A stretch of DNA of 64,000 nucleotides from Sweltsa coloradensis. Lineage: Eukaryota; Arthropoda; Insecta; Plecoptera; Chloroperlidae. Each line of letters begins with the position of its first letter. Position 1 is the stretch's first letter. The notes below the pieces were generated by a model. That model did not search any database. It had not been told where the DNA came from and was given only the letters and a program-made list of their open reading frames with translations. The stretch lies in contig JAMZAV010000004.1 in NCBI GenBank assembly GCA_024449915.1, positions 62,001-126,000 on the forward strand, in the 5' to 3' direction. Positions 13,301 to 25,300 of the stretch are shown in pieces. A program made the translations under genes and the position numbers.

Positions 13301-16300
13301 ATTTCATTTCACACACTGGAGAAAAAAATCCGGAATGTTTTTTTTTAAATTTTATTATTGTGTGTTTGTTAGCATGATTCCGGCTAAACCGATACTCCAA
13401 TTGCGATGAAATTTTATGGAGGCCTTCGAAATCTCTGAACCAAGAGCTGCCACGTTTTTGAGCGCAATCGAAAAATTATTTCTCATTAAAATCGCAATTT
13501 TATACCACTACTTTAAAAATTTCTTCAGCTTATAACACCTACATGCTTTATCCGATTTTAATGATTTTTTCACAGAACCTTAATTTTATGAATTTAGGTA
13601 TTCATGTGAAATTTGAGCGCAATCAAAAAACTATTTCTCATGAAAATCGAAATTTTACGTTTTTTTTTCTTTTTTAAAACAATTCTTTGACTTGTAACAC
13701 CTACATGCTTTATCCTATTGTAATGATTTTTTCACAGAACCTTAATTTTTTGAATTAATATATTCGTGTAAAATTTGTGCGCAATCGAATAATTATTTCT
13801 TAAGAAAATTTCAATATTACGATTTTTTCCTTTTTTTAAATTACGATTAATTAAAAAAATTAAAATTTAAGTTAATTTTTTATTTAATTTAATTTAATTT
13901 AAAAAAAATCTTCAACTTAGTAATGATTTTTTCACAGAACAACAGAAAACAGCATTAACACAGCAGCTCAGCACAATTACGCTCATCCAACAACGCGGCG
14001 GGACTTAAGCGTTTCTAGTACCAATTAATTATCAAACTTAAATGCAAATGTTCCCGGGTACTCAACACATGACTCGCACACTCGTCTAACAACGACTTTG
14101 GCGTTTCTCTAGTCTAGTTGGCTAAGGCGCCCTTATTCCCAAAATCTGGAAACCCTATGGGTTCAATCCCCTGGGCCCCTATTCAATAACTTCACGGGTT
14201 CAACTCTGTCACGGGACCGACTCGTCGAGGTCGAAAGGTATGATTTACATGGCAGTGGACGGTCAAATGTGAACAAATGATTCGCAGTCAGTTGTCAAAT
14301 ATTCGAAATGACATAGATGTGTGTATTATTTCCAATCGGGGAGAAATTGGATTTAAATGGTATAATTTCATGAAAAAAGGGAACGCACAGGACTTTTAGG
14401 GGTAGGCCCTTACTAAAGGTAGGTTTTCTTTGAGCATACTATTGTTATTGGTTTGAGAAAGTTAATAATCTGGTTGTGTTTACGTGTAGGCCAAGGCTTA
14501 TCATCCACCATTTTATACAAATATAACCGAGTCGGACTCGGTTGTCACGGATTATATCGCAACGATATCGACTGGGTCGATCACTTACAACCGAGTCGAT
14601 TACGGTAGAAAACGCCTGGGTCCAACTCCATCAGAGTTATAGAATCGCAGTCCTGGTCGGGAAAGATTTTACAATTTCTGGATTTTATTTTACAAATTAT
14701 TAAACATGTTTTTAAATGCATAAGTGTAGTCTATCATCTGTGACAACTGACAATACTATGGAAAACATAGCCATTACGAAATACGTGAAAAATTGCAAGG
14801 TTACTCAATCTCCGAAATGAATTTGGGGGTACCTTGACGTGCAACATTCGATATACCTTGGACACGGCATTTCACGGCCAGGCAAATAACAAACAAAAAA
14901 TATTGTTTCAGAATCAAAACCATTGTCGTTAAAATACTTTCTTATTTAGAAAATAATTTCTAAACATTGGCAGCCTATTTTTCATGTTATTATTTCTTGT
15001 AGGTTTAAATCGTAATGGATCTAGCTGATTTTGTTAGCAGTTCTCAGTAAACTCGTACCCGTACCGGATGTCTGTATAAAATTTCAGCGCAGTCTGTTCA
15101 GCGATTCGGCTGATTTTAGACGTACAGTCCCACAGACTAACAGAATGAGAGCCGTTTGAGTTGAATGGAGACCACTCCGTTCGCTGCGCTCACTTGTTTA
15201 ATTAAGCTTAAGTTTTAAAACGAATTGATTCTTTATTGTTCTATTAACTGTTTTGAATTCTTTTTTATACATATCAGTACTACTTTGTACATTATCATTA
15301 TGCTATTAACTATTGATTTATAGTCGAAGTTTATATAAGTGTTAACCAACTGTATGTTTACTGAAATGTTCATGTTAGCAACTGTTTTTATTACGTTTTA
15401 TGTTTTTATAATATGATTTTAAGTTTATTTCCCTAGTACCTCAATGATAAATTGCACCAATGCTGTATTTGAGTGAACCAATTAAAAATAAATAAATAAA
15501 TAAATAAAATAAAAATAAATAAATAAAATGGGCAACAGCTCTGGAGAATTGACAGCACAGTACAACAATGACATACTGTGTTGACAGACCTTCACAAATC
15601 TGAGTAATTTCCTCCGTTTGTTGTCGTGAGAGCGCAGCACGGATACAGATAACGAATTTCAATTGGCGTTTTTTTTTTTAACCTAGTCAACAGAAATTCC
15701 CTGGTTGAACTTCTTTATCGACTCAGCAGTTCATTCATTGATGATTGATTCGCACCGGGAAAACCCCAAAATGTGTTGGCACCACATGTCATATTTAAAT
15801 GGGAGAAATGGATCATGTTTAGCAAAGCTATTCTTACTTTGACATTTGATGTCCTACAGGCCCTATTTCAGTAACTAGACAAAGGAGCGCAGCAACCGAG
15901 ACTTACAATTCAAGATAAACGGCGCTTATTCTGCGACTCCTTGCATGTGTGTGTGTGTGTGTAGGGCCTACTGTGTACTATGAAAATCAGCCAAATCGCT
16001 GAATAGATTGCGCTGAAATTTTCAACAGACATCCGGTAGGGCCTACCTACAAGTTTACTGAGAACTGTTAGCAAAATCACCAATATCCGTTGCAATTTAA
16101 TTGAACACTACATACAAACAGCAACACAATACAAGAGTTAATAAATTGAAAAATAAGCTGCAAATGTGTAGGATTTAATTTAACGACAATGGTTTTGTTC
16201 TTGAAGAATTTTTTAAAATTATTATTTGTCAGGCTGTGAATGCATGCAGTGGCCAAGGTGTATCGAATCTTTCAAGCCCAAGGTTCCCCCAAATTCCGCT

Positions 16301-19300
16301 AGTAGATTGAGTAAACCTTGATATCTTTATACATATTTCATACCGGCTATGTTCTATAATATTGTATGCATTTCAAAACATATGTTCTATGATTTTTTAA
16401 ATACAATCCAGAAATTAAAAAAATCTTTCCCGATCAGGGGTTTGAACCCACGTCTTCTACATTAAGGGTATAAGGGCGCTTTAGCCAACTAGAGTAGGAA
16501 AACGCCAAAGTCGTTGTTAGACGAGTGAGCAAGCCATGTGTTGAGTACCCGGGAACATTTGCATTTAAGTTGATTGATATACTGGTGTAAATGATAGGGT
16601 GTTGGCGGTTGAGTTTAGTTGGTACAAGGATACGTCAACTGTAAGCCCATAATCACCACTCTAGCCTATGATAGGCTAGGGAGGAAAGACCTATGCTGGA
16701 TCCAGCCTAAGGTAGGGGCATGAAAGGGAATATTACCGTGTACTCAACACATGGCTCACTCACTCGTCTAACAACAACTTTGGCGTTTTCCTAGTTAACG
16801 CATTTTACATTTTTACTACTCATAAAAATTTGGGCCTCTCAACAATTATTAAATGAAGTTGACAACAAAATCAAACTAATTACGTTTGTCTACGATCTCA
16901 AGGATCATAATTGTGATTTTATTTGAACCTTTAAACTATGAATTGTAATGACAGTCGTGTCATTTTGCTTGGGAAGTAAGCCACTAAAATGTTTCTTTTT
17001 CCGTATAGACCCAGTCATGCACGCCTGAGACCTTACCTGAAATGTAGTACTTACTGGCTTGAGAGGAATAAATCGGGGCACCCCTCCAGCGGCGCGCACC
17101 ATCGGGTCATAGCAGTCGAAGAAGGGCTCAATGATGATCACTTCGTCGCCCGGACTTGTGTGACCCAGTAGAGTACAGAACAACGCTTCGTAAGCGCCGC
17201 TAGTCACGAGAATCTCGGATTGTGCATCGATCGGCCGTTGCAACAACTTGGAATACAACTTGCTGAGAACATTAACAAGGCGCATATGACCCTGAAATAA
17301 AAGTAACACAGTGCAGTGAAACTAGATGTATTTAAATCCCCTGCAGATTCATTAGGCTTGGAATGCTAGCTAGTACTTAATGACATGTGATTGGCTCTTA
17401 CAAACCATAAGCTTAGTGCAAACATTGAAACACTGTGGGTACCCTAACTGTAGGTAGGCCCTACAGGTAAAATGCGCCAACAAGGGTCGGTGATGTAACA
17501 TTTTCTTCCCAAGATAGCCATGGCTCATGAAGGAATTATATTTTTTATATCAGGTAGGCCCTACATGTAGGCCAGTATTACAGTACATCCTTGTCATTTC
17601 CAAAATCACAATAAGGCACAAAGTTCACACAATGTCAAAATAAAACAAACTTTATAGGCAGCCGCAGACATAAAAATAATATTAATACACATTATGGCAT
17701 ACGGTAAGCCGAGTCAACGGTACAGGTAAAAACGCAAATAAAATAAGGGCTGGGCAAAAAAGTTCGATACGATATCGATAAGTTGGAATATTTTTGATAG
17801 TATCGATATTTGGCTTCATATCAAAATTTACACAAAAATGCTAGTTTTAGTTTATATGGAATTAAGGGCACTTCAACCGTTAGGTCATAATGTGCCACTC
17901 TAGGCTCAAAGGGGATATGGGCAGGATGGGCCCATGCTGGTTAGAACCAGCTGCGGGTAGGGGGAGGAAAGGGGGTTCTCACATCGCAGTCGTCATTGTT
18001 TGTGTTGTCATTGTCGTCGTCGGGGAGGTCGTCATGGGAAGGGGAAATGCTAAATTTTGTAATTTTAGTGGAAGTGCCGGGTAATTGAAATTAAATAAAT
18101 CCTGGCTGGTACATAATGGTGGAGGTGCCGGGTTATTAACGCAATTGTGAGATCGTAAAAATTGTTATGCGTTTTTGGTGAAACATTAACCCTATTTGGC
18201 CACAAATTATTAAAAATAGGCACTCTTTTAATAATTTTTTTTATTTTTATATTTGATTTTTTTACAAACAATGACATTTTTATACTAGGCCTATATCGAT
18301 ATCATATCAACATTTCGAGTGATATCAATGATTGAATGATATGTCACAGCCCAGTCTACATAAAATAACAGAAGTAATAATCAGATACTCAAATACACTG
18401 TTTTGTTGATAAAAAACATTTTTAGTATGCTCCTGAAAACTTCATACTTTTAGATGCTAGTTAACACTTGGCTAACACTTAACACGCCTCTCCAGCCGAT
18501 TTATTACCAGTACCTACTCTTCTTTATACTGTCCACACTCCACACATGCACCAAATGCAGTGCCGTATTTAGGTCTAGGCAATCTAGGCAGCTGCTTAGG
18601 GCGGCAAAGTTTAGCGGTGGGGGGGGGGGGGGGGGGCATTTTGCCAAAGATACTGAAGACTTTGTAGTTCAATTTTTTCACAGAAAAAAACTTTAGAAAA
18701 TAGATCCTACCACTTTGTAAAATTATGTAATTTTCTAAACGTGTTTTAGAGCTTTTCAAAGCTGCATTTTGCAAACATTTGCAAAAAAAATCTTACATTT
18801 AACTAATTTTACATTGTAGGTATTGTTATGGTTTGGTAAGTTGCACTTGTGGGTCATTTGTCCTGTTGTAATGTGGCCACAGGAGGAATATCCTAGATTA
18901 CGATTACACAGGCAACTTTGTTGCAAAAAAGGTGCGACCTGTCCAGTTAGCCTATAAGTCTTGGACAGAAAATTAAAAGTGAAAACCGTTACCCAGACTG
19001 TATAATTTATTTGGTACCTAATTTATTATTTGTATTTATTTAATTTATTTATTTACTAAGGGGGGCTCACTACCTAAACTTGACCCTGACCAAATGAATA
19101 ATATATTGAGATCATTTTTCAGATTCTTTTTGACTCATATTTGCTTGAATGTCTTTGCATGCAATTCTTAACATGCACCAACCATTAAAAGCTTTCAATT
19201 GAACGTCAATGTCCCAGGTAATGAGAAGGTGGTTATACATCCAAGTGAGCCGCCTAGTTACAAGTGCTCACGAAAGACAAGAGATAAAGAACAGTGCCGG

Positions 19301-22300
19301 TACCGGCCCAGTACTGCACCTGACTCTCGGATGGAGCAAAACAGGCCTACTTGCAGGCAACGTTTTATAGTTTGAAAGTAAACCAAAGTCAAAAACTGAC
19401 ATTGATGGTCAGGCATTGACATTGGTTTGACATTGATTTCCAAAATGTTCTACCCACCACCATGTTCAATTTAATTTTGAATGAATAAATCAATGGATGA
19501 CAGTTGACAATAGTAATGTACAAATTTGAATAGTCTGAGTCAAATACCTTTTGCCATCTAATGAATATTCGAAAATATATTTAAAATATAATCATTGGAT
19601 GAGCGTAGCGAGTGAAGCGAAGACTTCAATTTCACTGACCCCCCAAAAAATTTAGCTCGGGTGTTTTTTTTTTGTTTTTTTGTTTGTATTTTTGTCTGTT
19701 TGTTCGCTCTCTACCGGGCAAACGGCATATGCGATCTTGATGAAAATTTGACAGGACCTTCGAAATCTCTGAACTTAGACTTGCTACGTTTTTGGGTACA
19801 ATCGAAGAAATATTTCTCATGAATATCGTACTTTTACGATTTTTTTCGATTTTTAGTGCGATATTTTCGTGACATTTGGGCCGATTCTGACCAAACAGGT
19901 GGGGCTACAACGTTCATAATTCACATGGACATTAAGGTAATGGTGATGTATTGCTTTTTAAAAGAAAAAGTTGAAAAAGTTAGCCAGAATCCATAGAAAT
20001 AAAGCTTTTAATATAAGTTTTATAAGGTAAATAATACCAATTGACAAGAAACAATAGAAACTTGACAACAATCACTTCAATGCGTAGGCAACAAAACAAA
20101 GCACTTGCAAAAGTAAAGATATGCCACGCAAACTAAAAACTATAAAAAGCTCATCCTTCAACGCGGCGGGACTTTAGCGTTTTCCTAGTAATTTATAAAT
20201 AATATACCTAGGCTAAATCATCTGGGCCCCGATTCATGTACATTTATCCCGGGTATAAGTGGTATAAGGACGGTATAATGCAGGACATGGCAGGATAAGG
20301 CCTGGTTAAGTCTGAGCAACTCTCATCCAATCAGAAATTTTCAATCCAACAACAAGTACAACAAATGTTTTTTCCACTGCATTCCACAGCCATGTAAATC
20401 AGCAGATTTGCAAAAGAACACTAAAAATTTGCTCCATCTTTTGTTTTACATTTTTATTTATTGACAGAAGATTGCGTGAGATCATTAAAAGAAAAGAAAA
20501 GGCGTATTATTGCCGTAAATTTTGGAATAGCCTAGGACTATCATACTATTGTTCATCTGCATAAGGCTTTTAGTAATCAAAACTAGTTATTTGTGCGGGA
20601 TGTGTGTGTCAAAACAAGGTCGTGCAGGCCTAGGGTTGCCTAGGAGAGGCCAAGGGCTTGTCAAACGTGTTATGTTCGTATTAATTTTATCTAGTCCTAT
20701 AGCCTAATCGAACTTTAGGTCTACACTGTTGTATTATAAATAATTTTCTACATCTGGGCCTAGGCCCGAGACGGTTTCTGATTTGTTTTATGAGAGTAAT
20801 GAAAACTTTTCTCGTTTTACACATAGACGCAAAATTTAAAATGTCCGCCATCTGTTTACATATTTTCTTATCCCCGTGCGAGGCGGGATAAGTCTTCATG
20901 AATTGGATTCGGAGTTATACCGCACTTATACCACCTAACTCGGCTTATACCGGGATAAAAATGTACATGAATCGGGGCCCAGGTAACTAGGACTAGGAAT
21001 AATTTCGGGTGGGATGGGTTCACGGCACTGACATGACATGCTAAATCAATCAAGTCAAGGCAAATCAAAATCTATCAAAACAACAACACGTATAATTGGA
21101 CGGGCGAAGCGAAGACTTCAATTTCACTGAACCCCAAAAAATTAAGCTCGGATGTTTTTTTTTTCTTTTTTTTTTTCTTGTTTGTTGCAAGCAGCAGAGG
21201 AAATTCCTAAGAAGTGCGGTGGGCATAACAAAACTAGACAAGGTACGAAGCATAACAACAAGAAACAAATTAGGAGTGGAAAGTCTACGAGATAAAATAG
21301 GAAGAGAAAGACTCAGGTGGTATGGACATGTAAGAAGAATGAAGCAAGACAGAATCCCAAGACGAGAATTTGAACGTACATGTGGGGGAGTACGAAGAGT
21401 TGGCCGGCCAAGAGATAGATGGCGGGACCAAATAACGCGAAGCGTCGAAGAAAGAGGGAAAACATGGGATAGGGTTAATGAAGAAAGACTCTGGGAGGAC
21501 AGGAAGAAGTGGAGAGAATTATTAGAAATGCCGGTTATGGAAGAAAACGAGGAAGAAGATGAGGGGTGCTGAGCCTGGCTAGCAAGCACTAGAAGATAGC
21601 CCGAGAAACTGGTGACTCGTCACCCCCCGACCCGACGAATGTTGGAAAAGGGTGTTGATATATATATATATATGTTTGTTTTTCTGTCTGTTCGCTCTCT
21701 ACCGGGCAAACGGCACATAATGCGATCTTGATGAAAATTGGAGGGGACCTTCGAAATCTCTGAACTTAGACCTGCCATGTTTTTGGGTACAACCGAAGAA
21801 ATATTTCTCATGAATATTGTACTTTTACGTTTTTTTTTTTTTTTATTTTTAGTGCGATATTTTCGTGACATTTGGGCCGATTCTGACCAAACAGGGGGGG
21901 GGGGGGGGGGGGGGCTACAACGTTCATATTTTACATGTACATTAAGGTAATAGTGATGTATTGCTTTTTGAAAGAAAAAGTTGAAAAAGCTAGCCAGAAT
22001 CCATAGAATAAAGGTTTTAATATGAGTTTTTTTGAGGTACATAATAACAATTAGGGCCTAATAAGTAACAATAGAAACTTGACAACAATCACCTACAATG
22101 CGTTCAAAAGCACTTGCAAAAGTAAAGAGATCCCACGCACACCAAAAACTTACAAAAAAGCTCATCCATCAACGCGACTAAAAAAAGCGTTTGCGAAGCT
22201 TCCTAATTATTTGAAAAAATATGTCTAGGTGCTTCGATGATTTAGCCTACTTTCACTTTGTTCTCATAATCAAACAAATGTTTAGGCCTACTCAAACTAC

Positions 22301-25300
22301 TTAAAATGTAGGCAGAAGTATGACAAGTATTTAAAAGCAGTTTGACTCTGTTTATTTAATTACTAATGTTTGAGATAAGTCGGAACACAGGTTGAGAACT
22401 GAGCTATCGTTGCCGCATGTGTCCGTTCACACAATTAATTTTGCCAGCATAAACCCTAACCCATGTAGAACACTAGTAACATAAATGGGGTCCAAGAGAC
22501 AACTGCACATGATGACCCATAGATGAGAGGCAAATTTGAATTTTTGAATTCATGAGCTAGTCATACTCATCGATAGGTAGGCCTAGGCCTATCACTATCA
22601 GTAATCGATTTGCATTCAGAAGACTGACTTCATTAACCCTCCGTCACTCGCGTGGGGTTCTACAAACCCCAGAGTCTACATTCAACTCTGTTTCTCTGCA
22701 TCGGACTGTTTTACCGACTCTAGATTCTCAGTACCTTCAAGTTACTCTATCTGTTAGCGAAATTTGTAACCCTCTAATCATTAGGGCTTTAAGTGTCGTT
22801 ATATTGCCGGTCTGAACTTGGCTGGGGTAACTGAAACCCCGCGCGAGTGATCACGTTACAGTAACAGCATAGGAAAACTCAATGCTATTTTGTCTTAAAT
22901 TTTTAAATTTTGGAATTTTGAAAAAATTCTTCTTGCAATTGACCCGTCTGGACCCGGGGTAGAATTGGCCCAGAGCATGGCTCTGCTAATCGTACAAGGC
23001 GATTCAAGAGAAAAAGTCCACCTCGCAAACATCAGCTAGTAAGAGCGGAGTATCTTACTCCCCGAAACTAGAGGCGAGCTCTGGCAATCGTCGTCGGGGA
23101 CCTTGCCCCCTTCCCTTGACGACACCTCGGCGACGATGACAATGACACAACGAACGATGACAGAGATGATGATGACCGCGACGTGAGAAACCCCCCCTTC
23201 CTCCCCTTACCCGTGGCTGGTTCTGACCAGCATGGGCCCCTCCTCCCCTCCCCTAGTTTAGAATGGTGCATTATGACCTAACGGTTGACGCGCCCTTAAT
23301 CCAAATAAACAAATCTTCTTGCAATTTACTAACTGGTTCATGTTTATTATTAAAAAGTGAAACAAAACTTAAAATTGCACTATTTTGACACCTTTTTTGA
23401 ATATTTTGAAAATGTCCATTTTTTAAATCTGAAAGATACAATAAAAAAATATTTCATACAAAAAGGTTCATTGGCATTTTATTTCACTGTCCTCCCAGAA
23501 ACAACCACACTACATAGTAGTTCCACAAATCATATGAGCACAGAAAGAAATACCCAAAACATCCTACTGCACTTATTACAGCCCAAAATAATTTGGGGTT
23601 TGAGAAACCCCACGCGAGGGATGGTGTTAAGAAATTCCGCGCGAGTGACGGAGGGTTAAATCAATATTTTCTGGAAATGATCAATTAATATCAAATTAGG
23701 GTAGCCTTCCTAGACAATTAAATATATGCTGTGGGCTAAAGTATTCATGACGAGGCAATGAAGACTTACAAAGCCACGCGTATATTGATTAAGGAGCACG
23801 TTGTCTCCGACAGCTGTTTCTGCTAAAGCCCGTGTTACATGTTCTGGAGCAGCAAAGTCTGGAAAGCCCTGTCCCAAGTTGAGAGGCTTGTATTCGGCGG
23901 CTAACTGGATGTACTCAACCCTGAAAACAAAGCAAAGTTGAATTCAAAATTGTAAGGCCTTGGCCCTCTAGCTAGAGTTAATGTTGGGTTGGTGGCTAGT
24001 AGACTGGTTTTGTGCCGTTGCATATTGCATGCGACTATGTTAGTACCCCCATGGACCACTGCCATTGTGCACAACAAAATTTCATTCTTTTATAGTAGGA
24101 TACCCAACTGGTCACGTGACCAGACATCCCGGTTTTCCCAGGACAGTCCTGGTTTTCACTTTTCGGGTAGCCTACCTGTCCCGGTGTCCCGAGAGACACG
24201 GCCCAGGACAGGTAGGCCTAATTGTCCTGGTTTTCCCTCATAAGACTGTTCTATTAATTCGATTGTAATTTTTCGGATTTCCAAATACTTCTATCTTCAC
24301 AGATACTACACATACGACGAGTCACTTTGAAGTTTTCAAAAGTCAAAAACAAGGTCCATTTCAGTTCCATAAGCAAGGTAGTCTTAAGGCCGGTTTACGA
24401 TTGACGGCAACGTAGGGAGACATGAATGGAGACGTGAACGCGAAAGATAACATAGCATTCACAGCTTAGCGTTTAAGATTGACGGGAAGTGAATGGGAAC
24501 GGAAAATAGAGCGGCCAAAGTTTGTCAAGTCCCAACTTTGGCATCTACATTCACGTGCCAGTTGGCAATGTGATTGGTATTGGTATTTCATCTCCTACAA
24601 TTGACTATTAGTCGGTGGTAGGTTTGTTTCCTCCTCCTTCCTTCCTTCCTTCTTATCATCGTCCCTTTAGCACGTTGTACGTTCATTTAATTAATGATCT
24701 TTCATTCCATTTTTACTTTTCCTTTCCAACTGTCTTGTTCTCTGTTTCCCTCTTTTCTTCTTCACTCACTATTTCATTTGTAGGCCTATTTTACTTTATT
24801 TTACTTTATACCGTTTCTTGTTTCCCTTTATCTTGTCCTTACTTGTTTCATCTAATCTTCACCTCATGAGCATGTTTTAGACTTTCCTGCACACTCACCC
24901 CCCCTGATCAGGATTTACCTTCGGCAGCAGCTTCATACGCTATTTAAAGCCCTTAACAGTCTTCTCCTCCACTACTCCACCTGGTAGACCATTCCACTCC
25001 ACCACCGTCCTGGCCAAGAAGGAGTTTTTGCCTACGTCCGTTGCCCATGTTATGTTCCCCTCTCATACTTCCACGTATGATCCCCTCTGGCAACGTAGTT
25101 TGCCCTCCTTAGCTGTCTATTCATCTCTCCCCATCCTTCATGTGCCCTAGTCACCATATACATTTTCCCTAGTCTGTGTGTAGTGGTTGGATGGAAGAGA
25201 AGGCTTAACAGGCCTTAATCCCGCCATCAATAAAGACGACAATCAAATCAAATCAAATCAAATCATTCCTTCTCCTTTCCTCCAGCTTCTCCCATCCTAG

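Larger units (their letters stand above)
13092..16795. repeat. 3.7-kb palindrome in KYAT3 intron 3
   Basis: Left arm 13092-15210 and right arm about 15880-16795 are reverse complements when the body A copy at 13273-14018 and extra sequence at about 14176-14640 are removed. Paired landmarks: CTAGGGAAACGCCAAAGTCG at 13094 with GACTTTGGCGTTTTCCTAG at 16790; a tRNA-like stretch at about 14116-14175 with its mirror at about 16435-16500; and the words around AGCAGTTCTCAGTAAACT at 15037 with their mirror at about 16050. The spacer holds a LINE tail. Confidence 0.7.

Noticed and set aside
20687..21068. Minus-strand open frames of 60-70 codons
   Set aside because: They lie in or at the edge of the inverted-repeat element 20222-20982, with no family resemblance or coding bias.
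21065..21589. 174-codon minus-strand open frame
   Set aside because: It is antisense to the LINE tail, whose plus-strand frame carries the recognised GHVRRM and GRPRDRW motifs.
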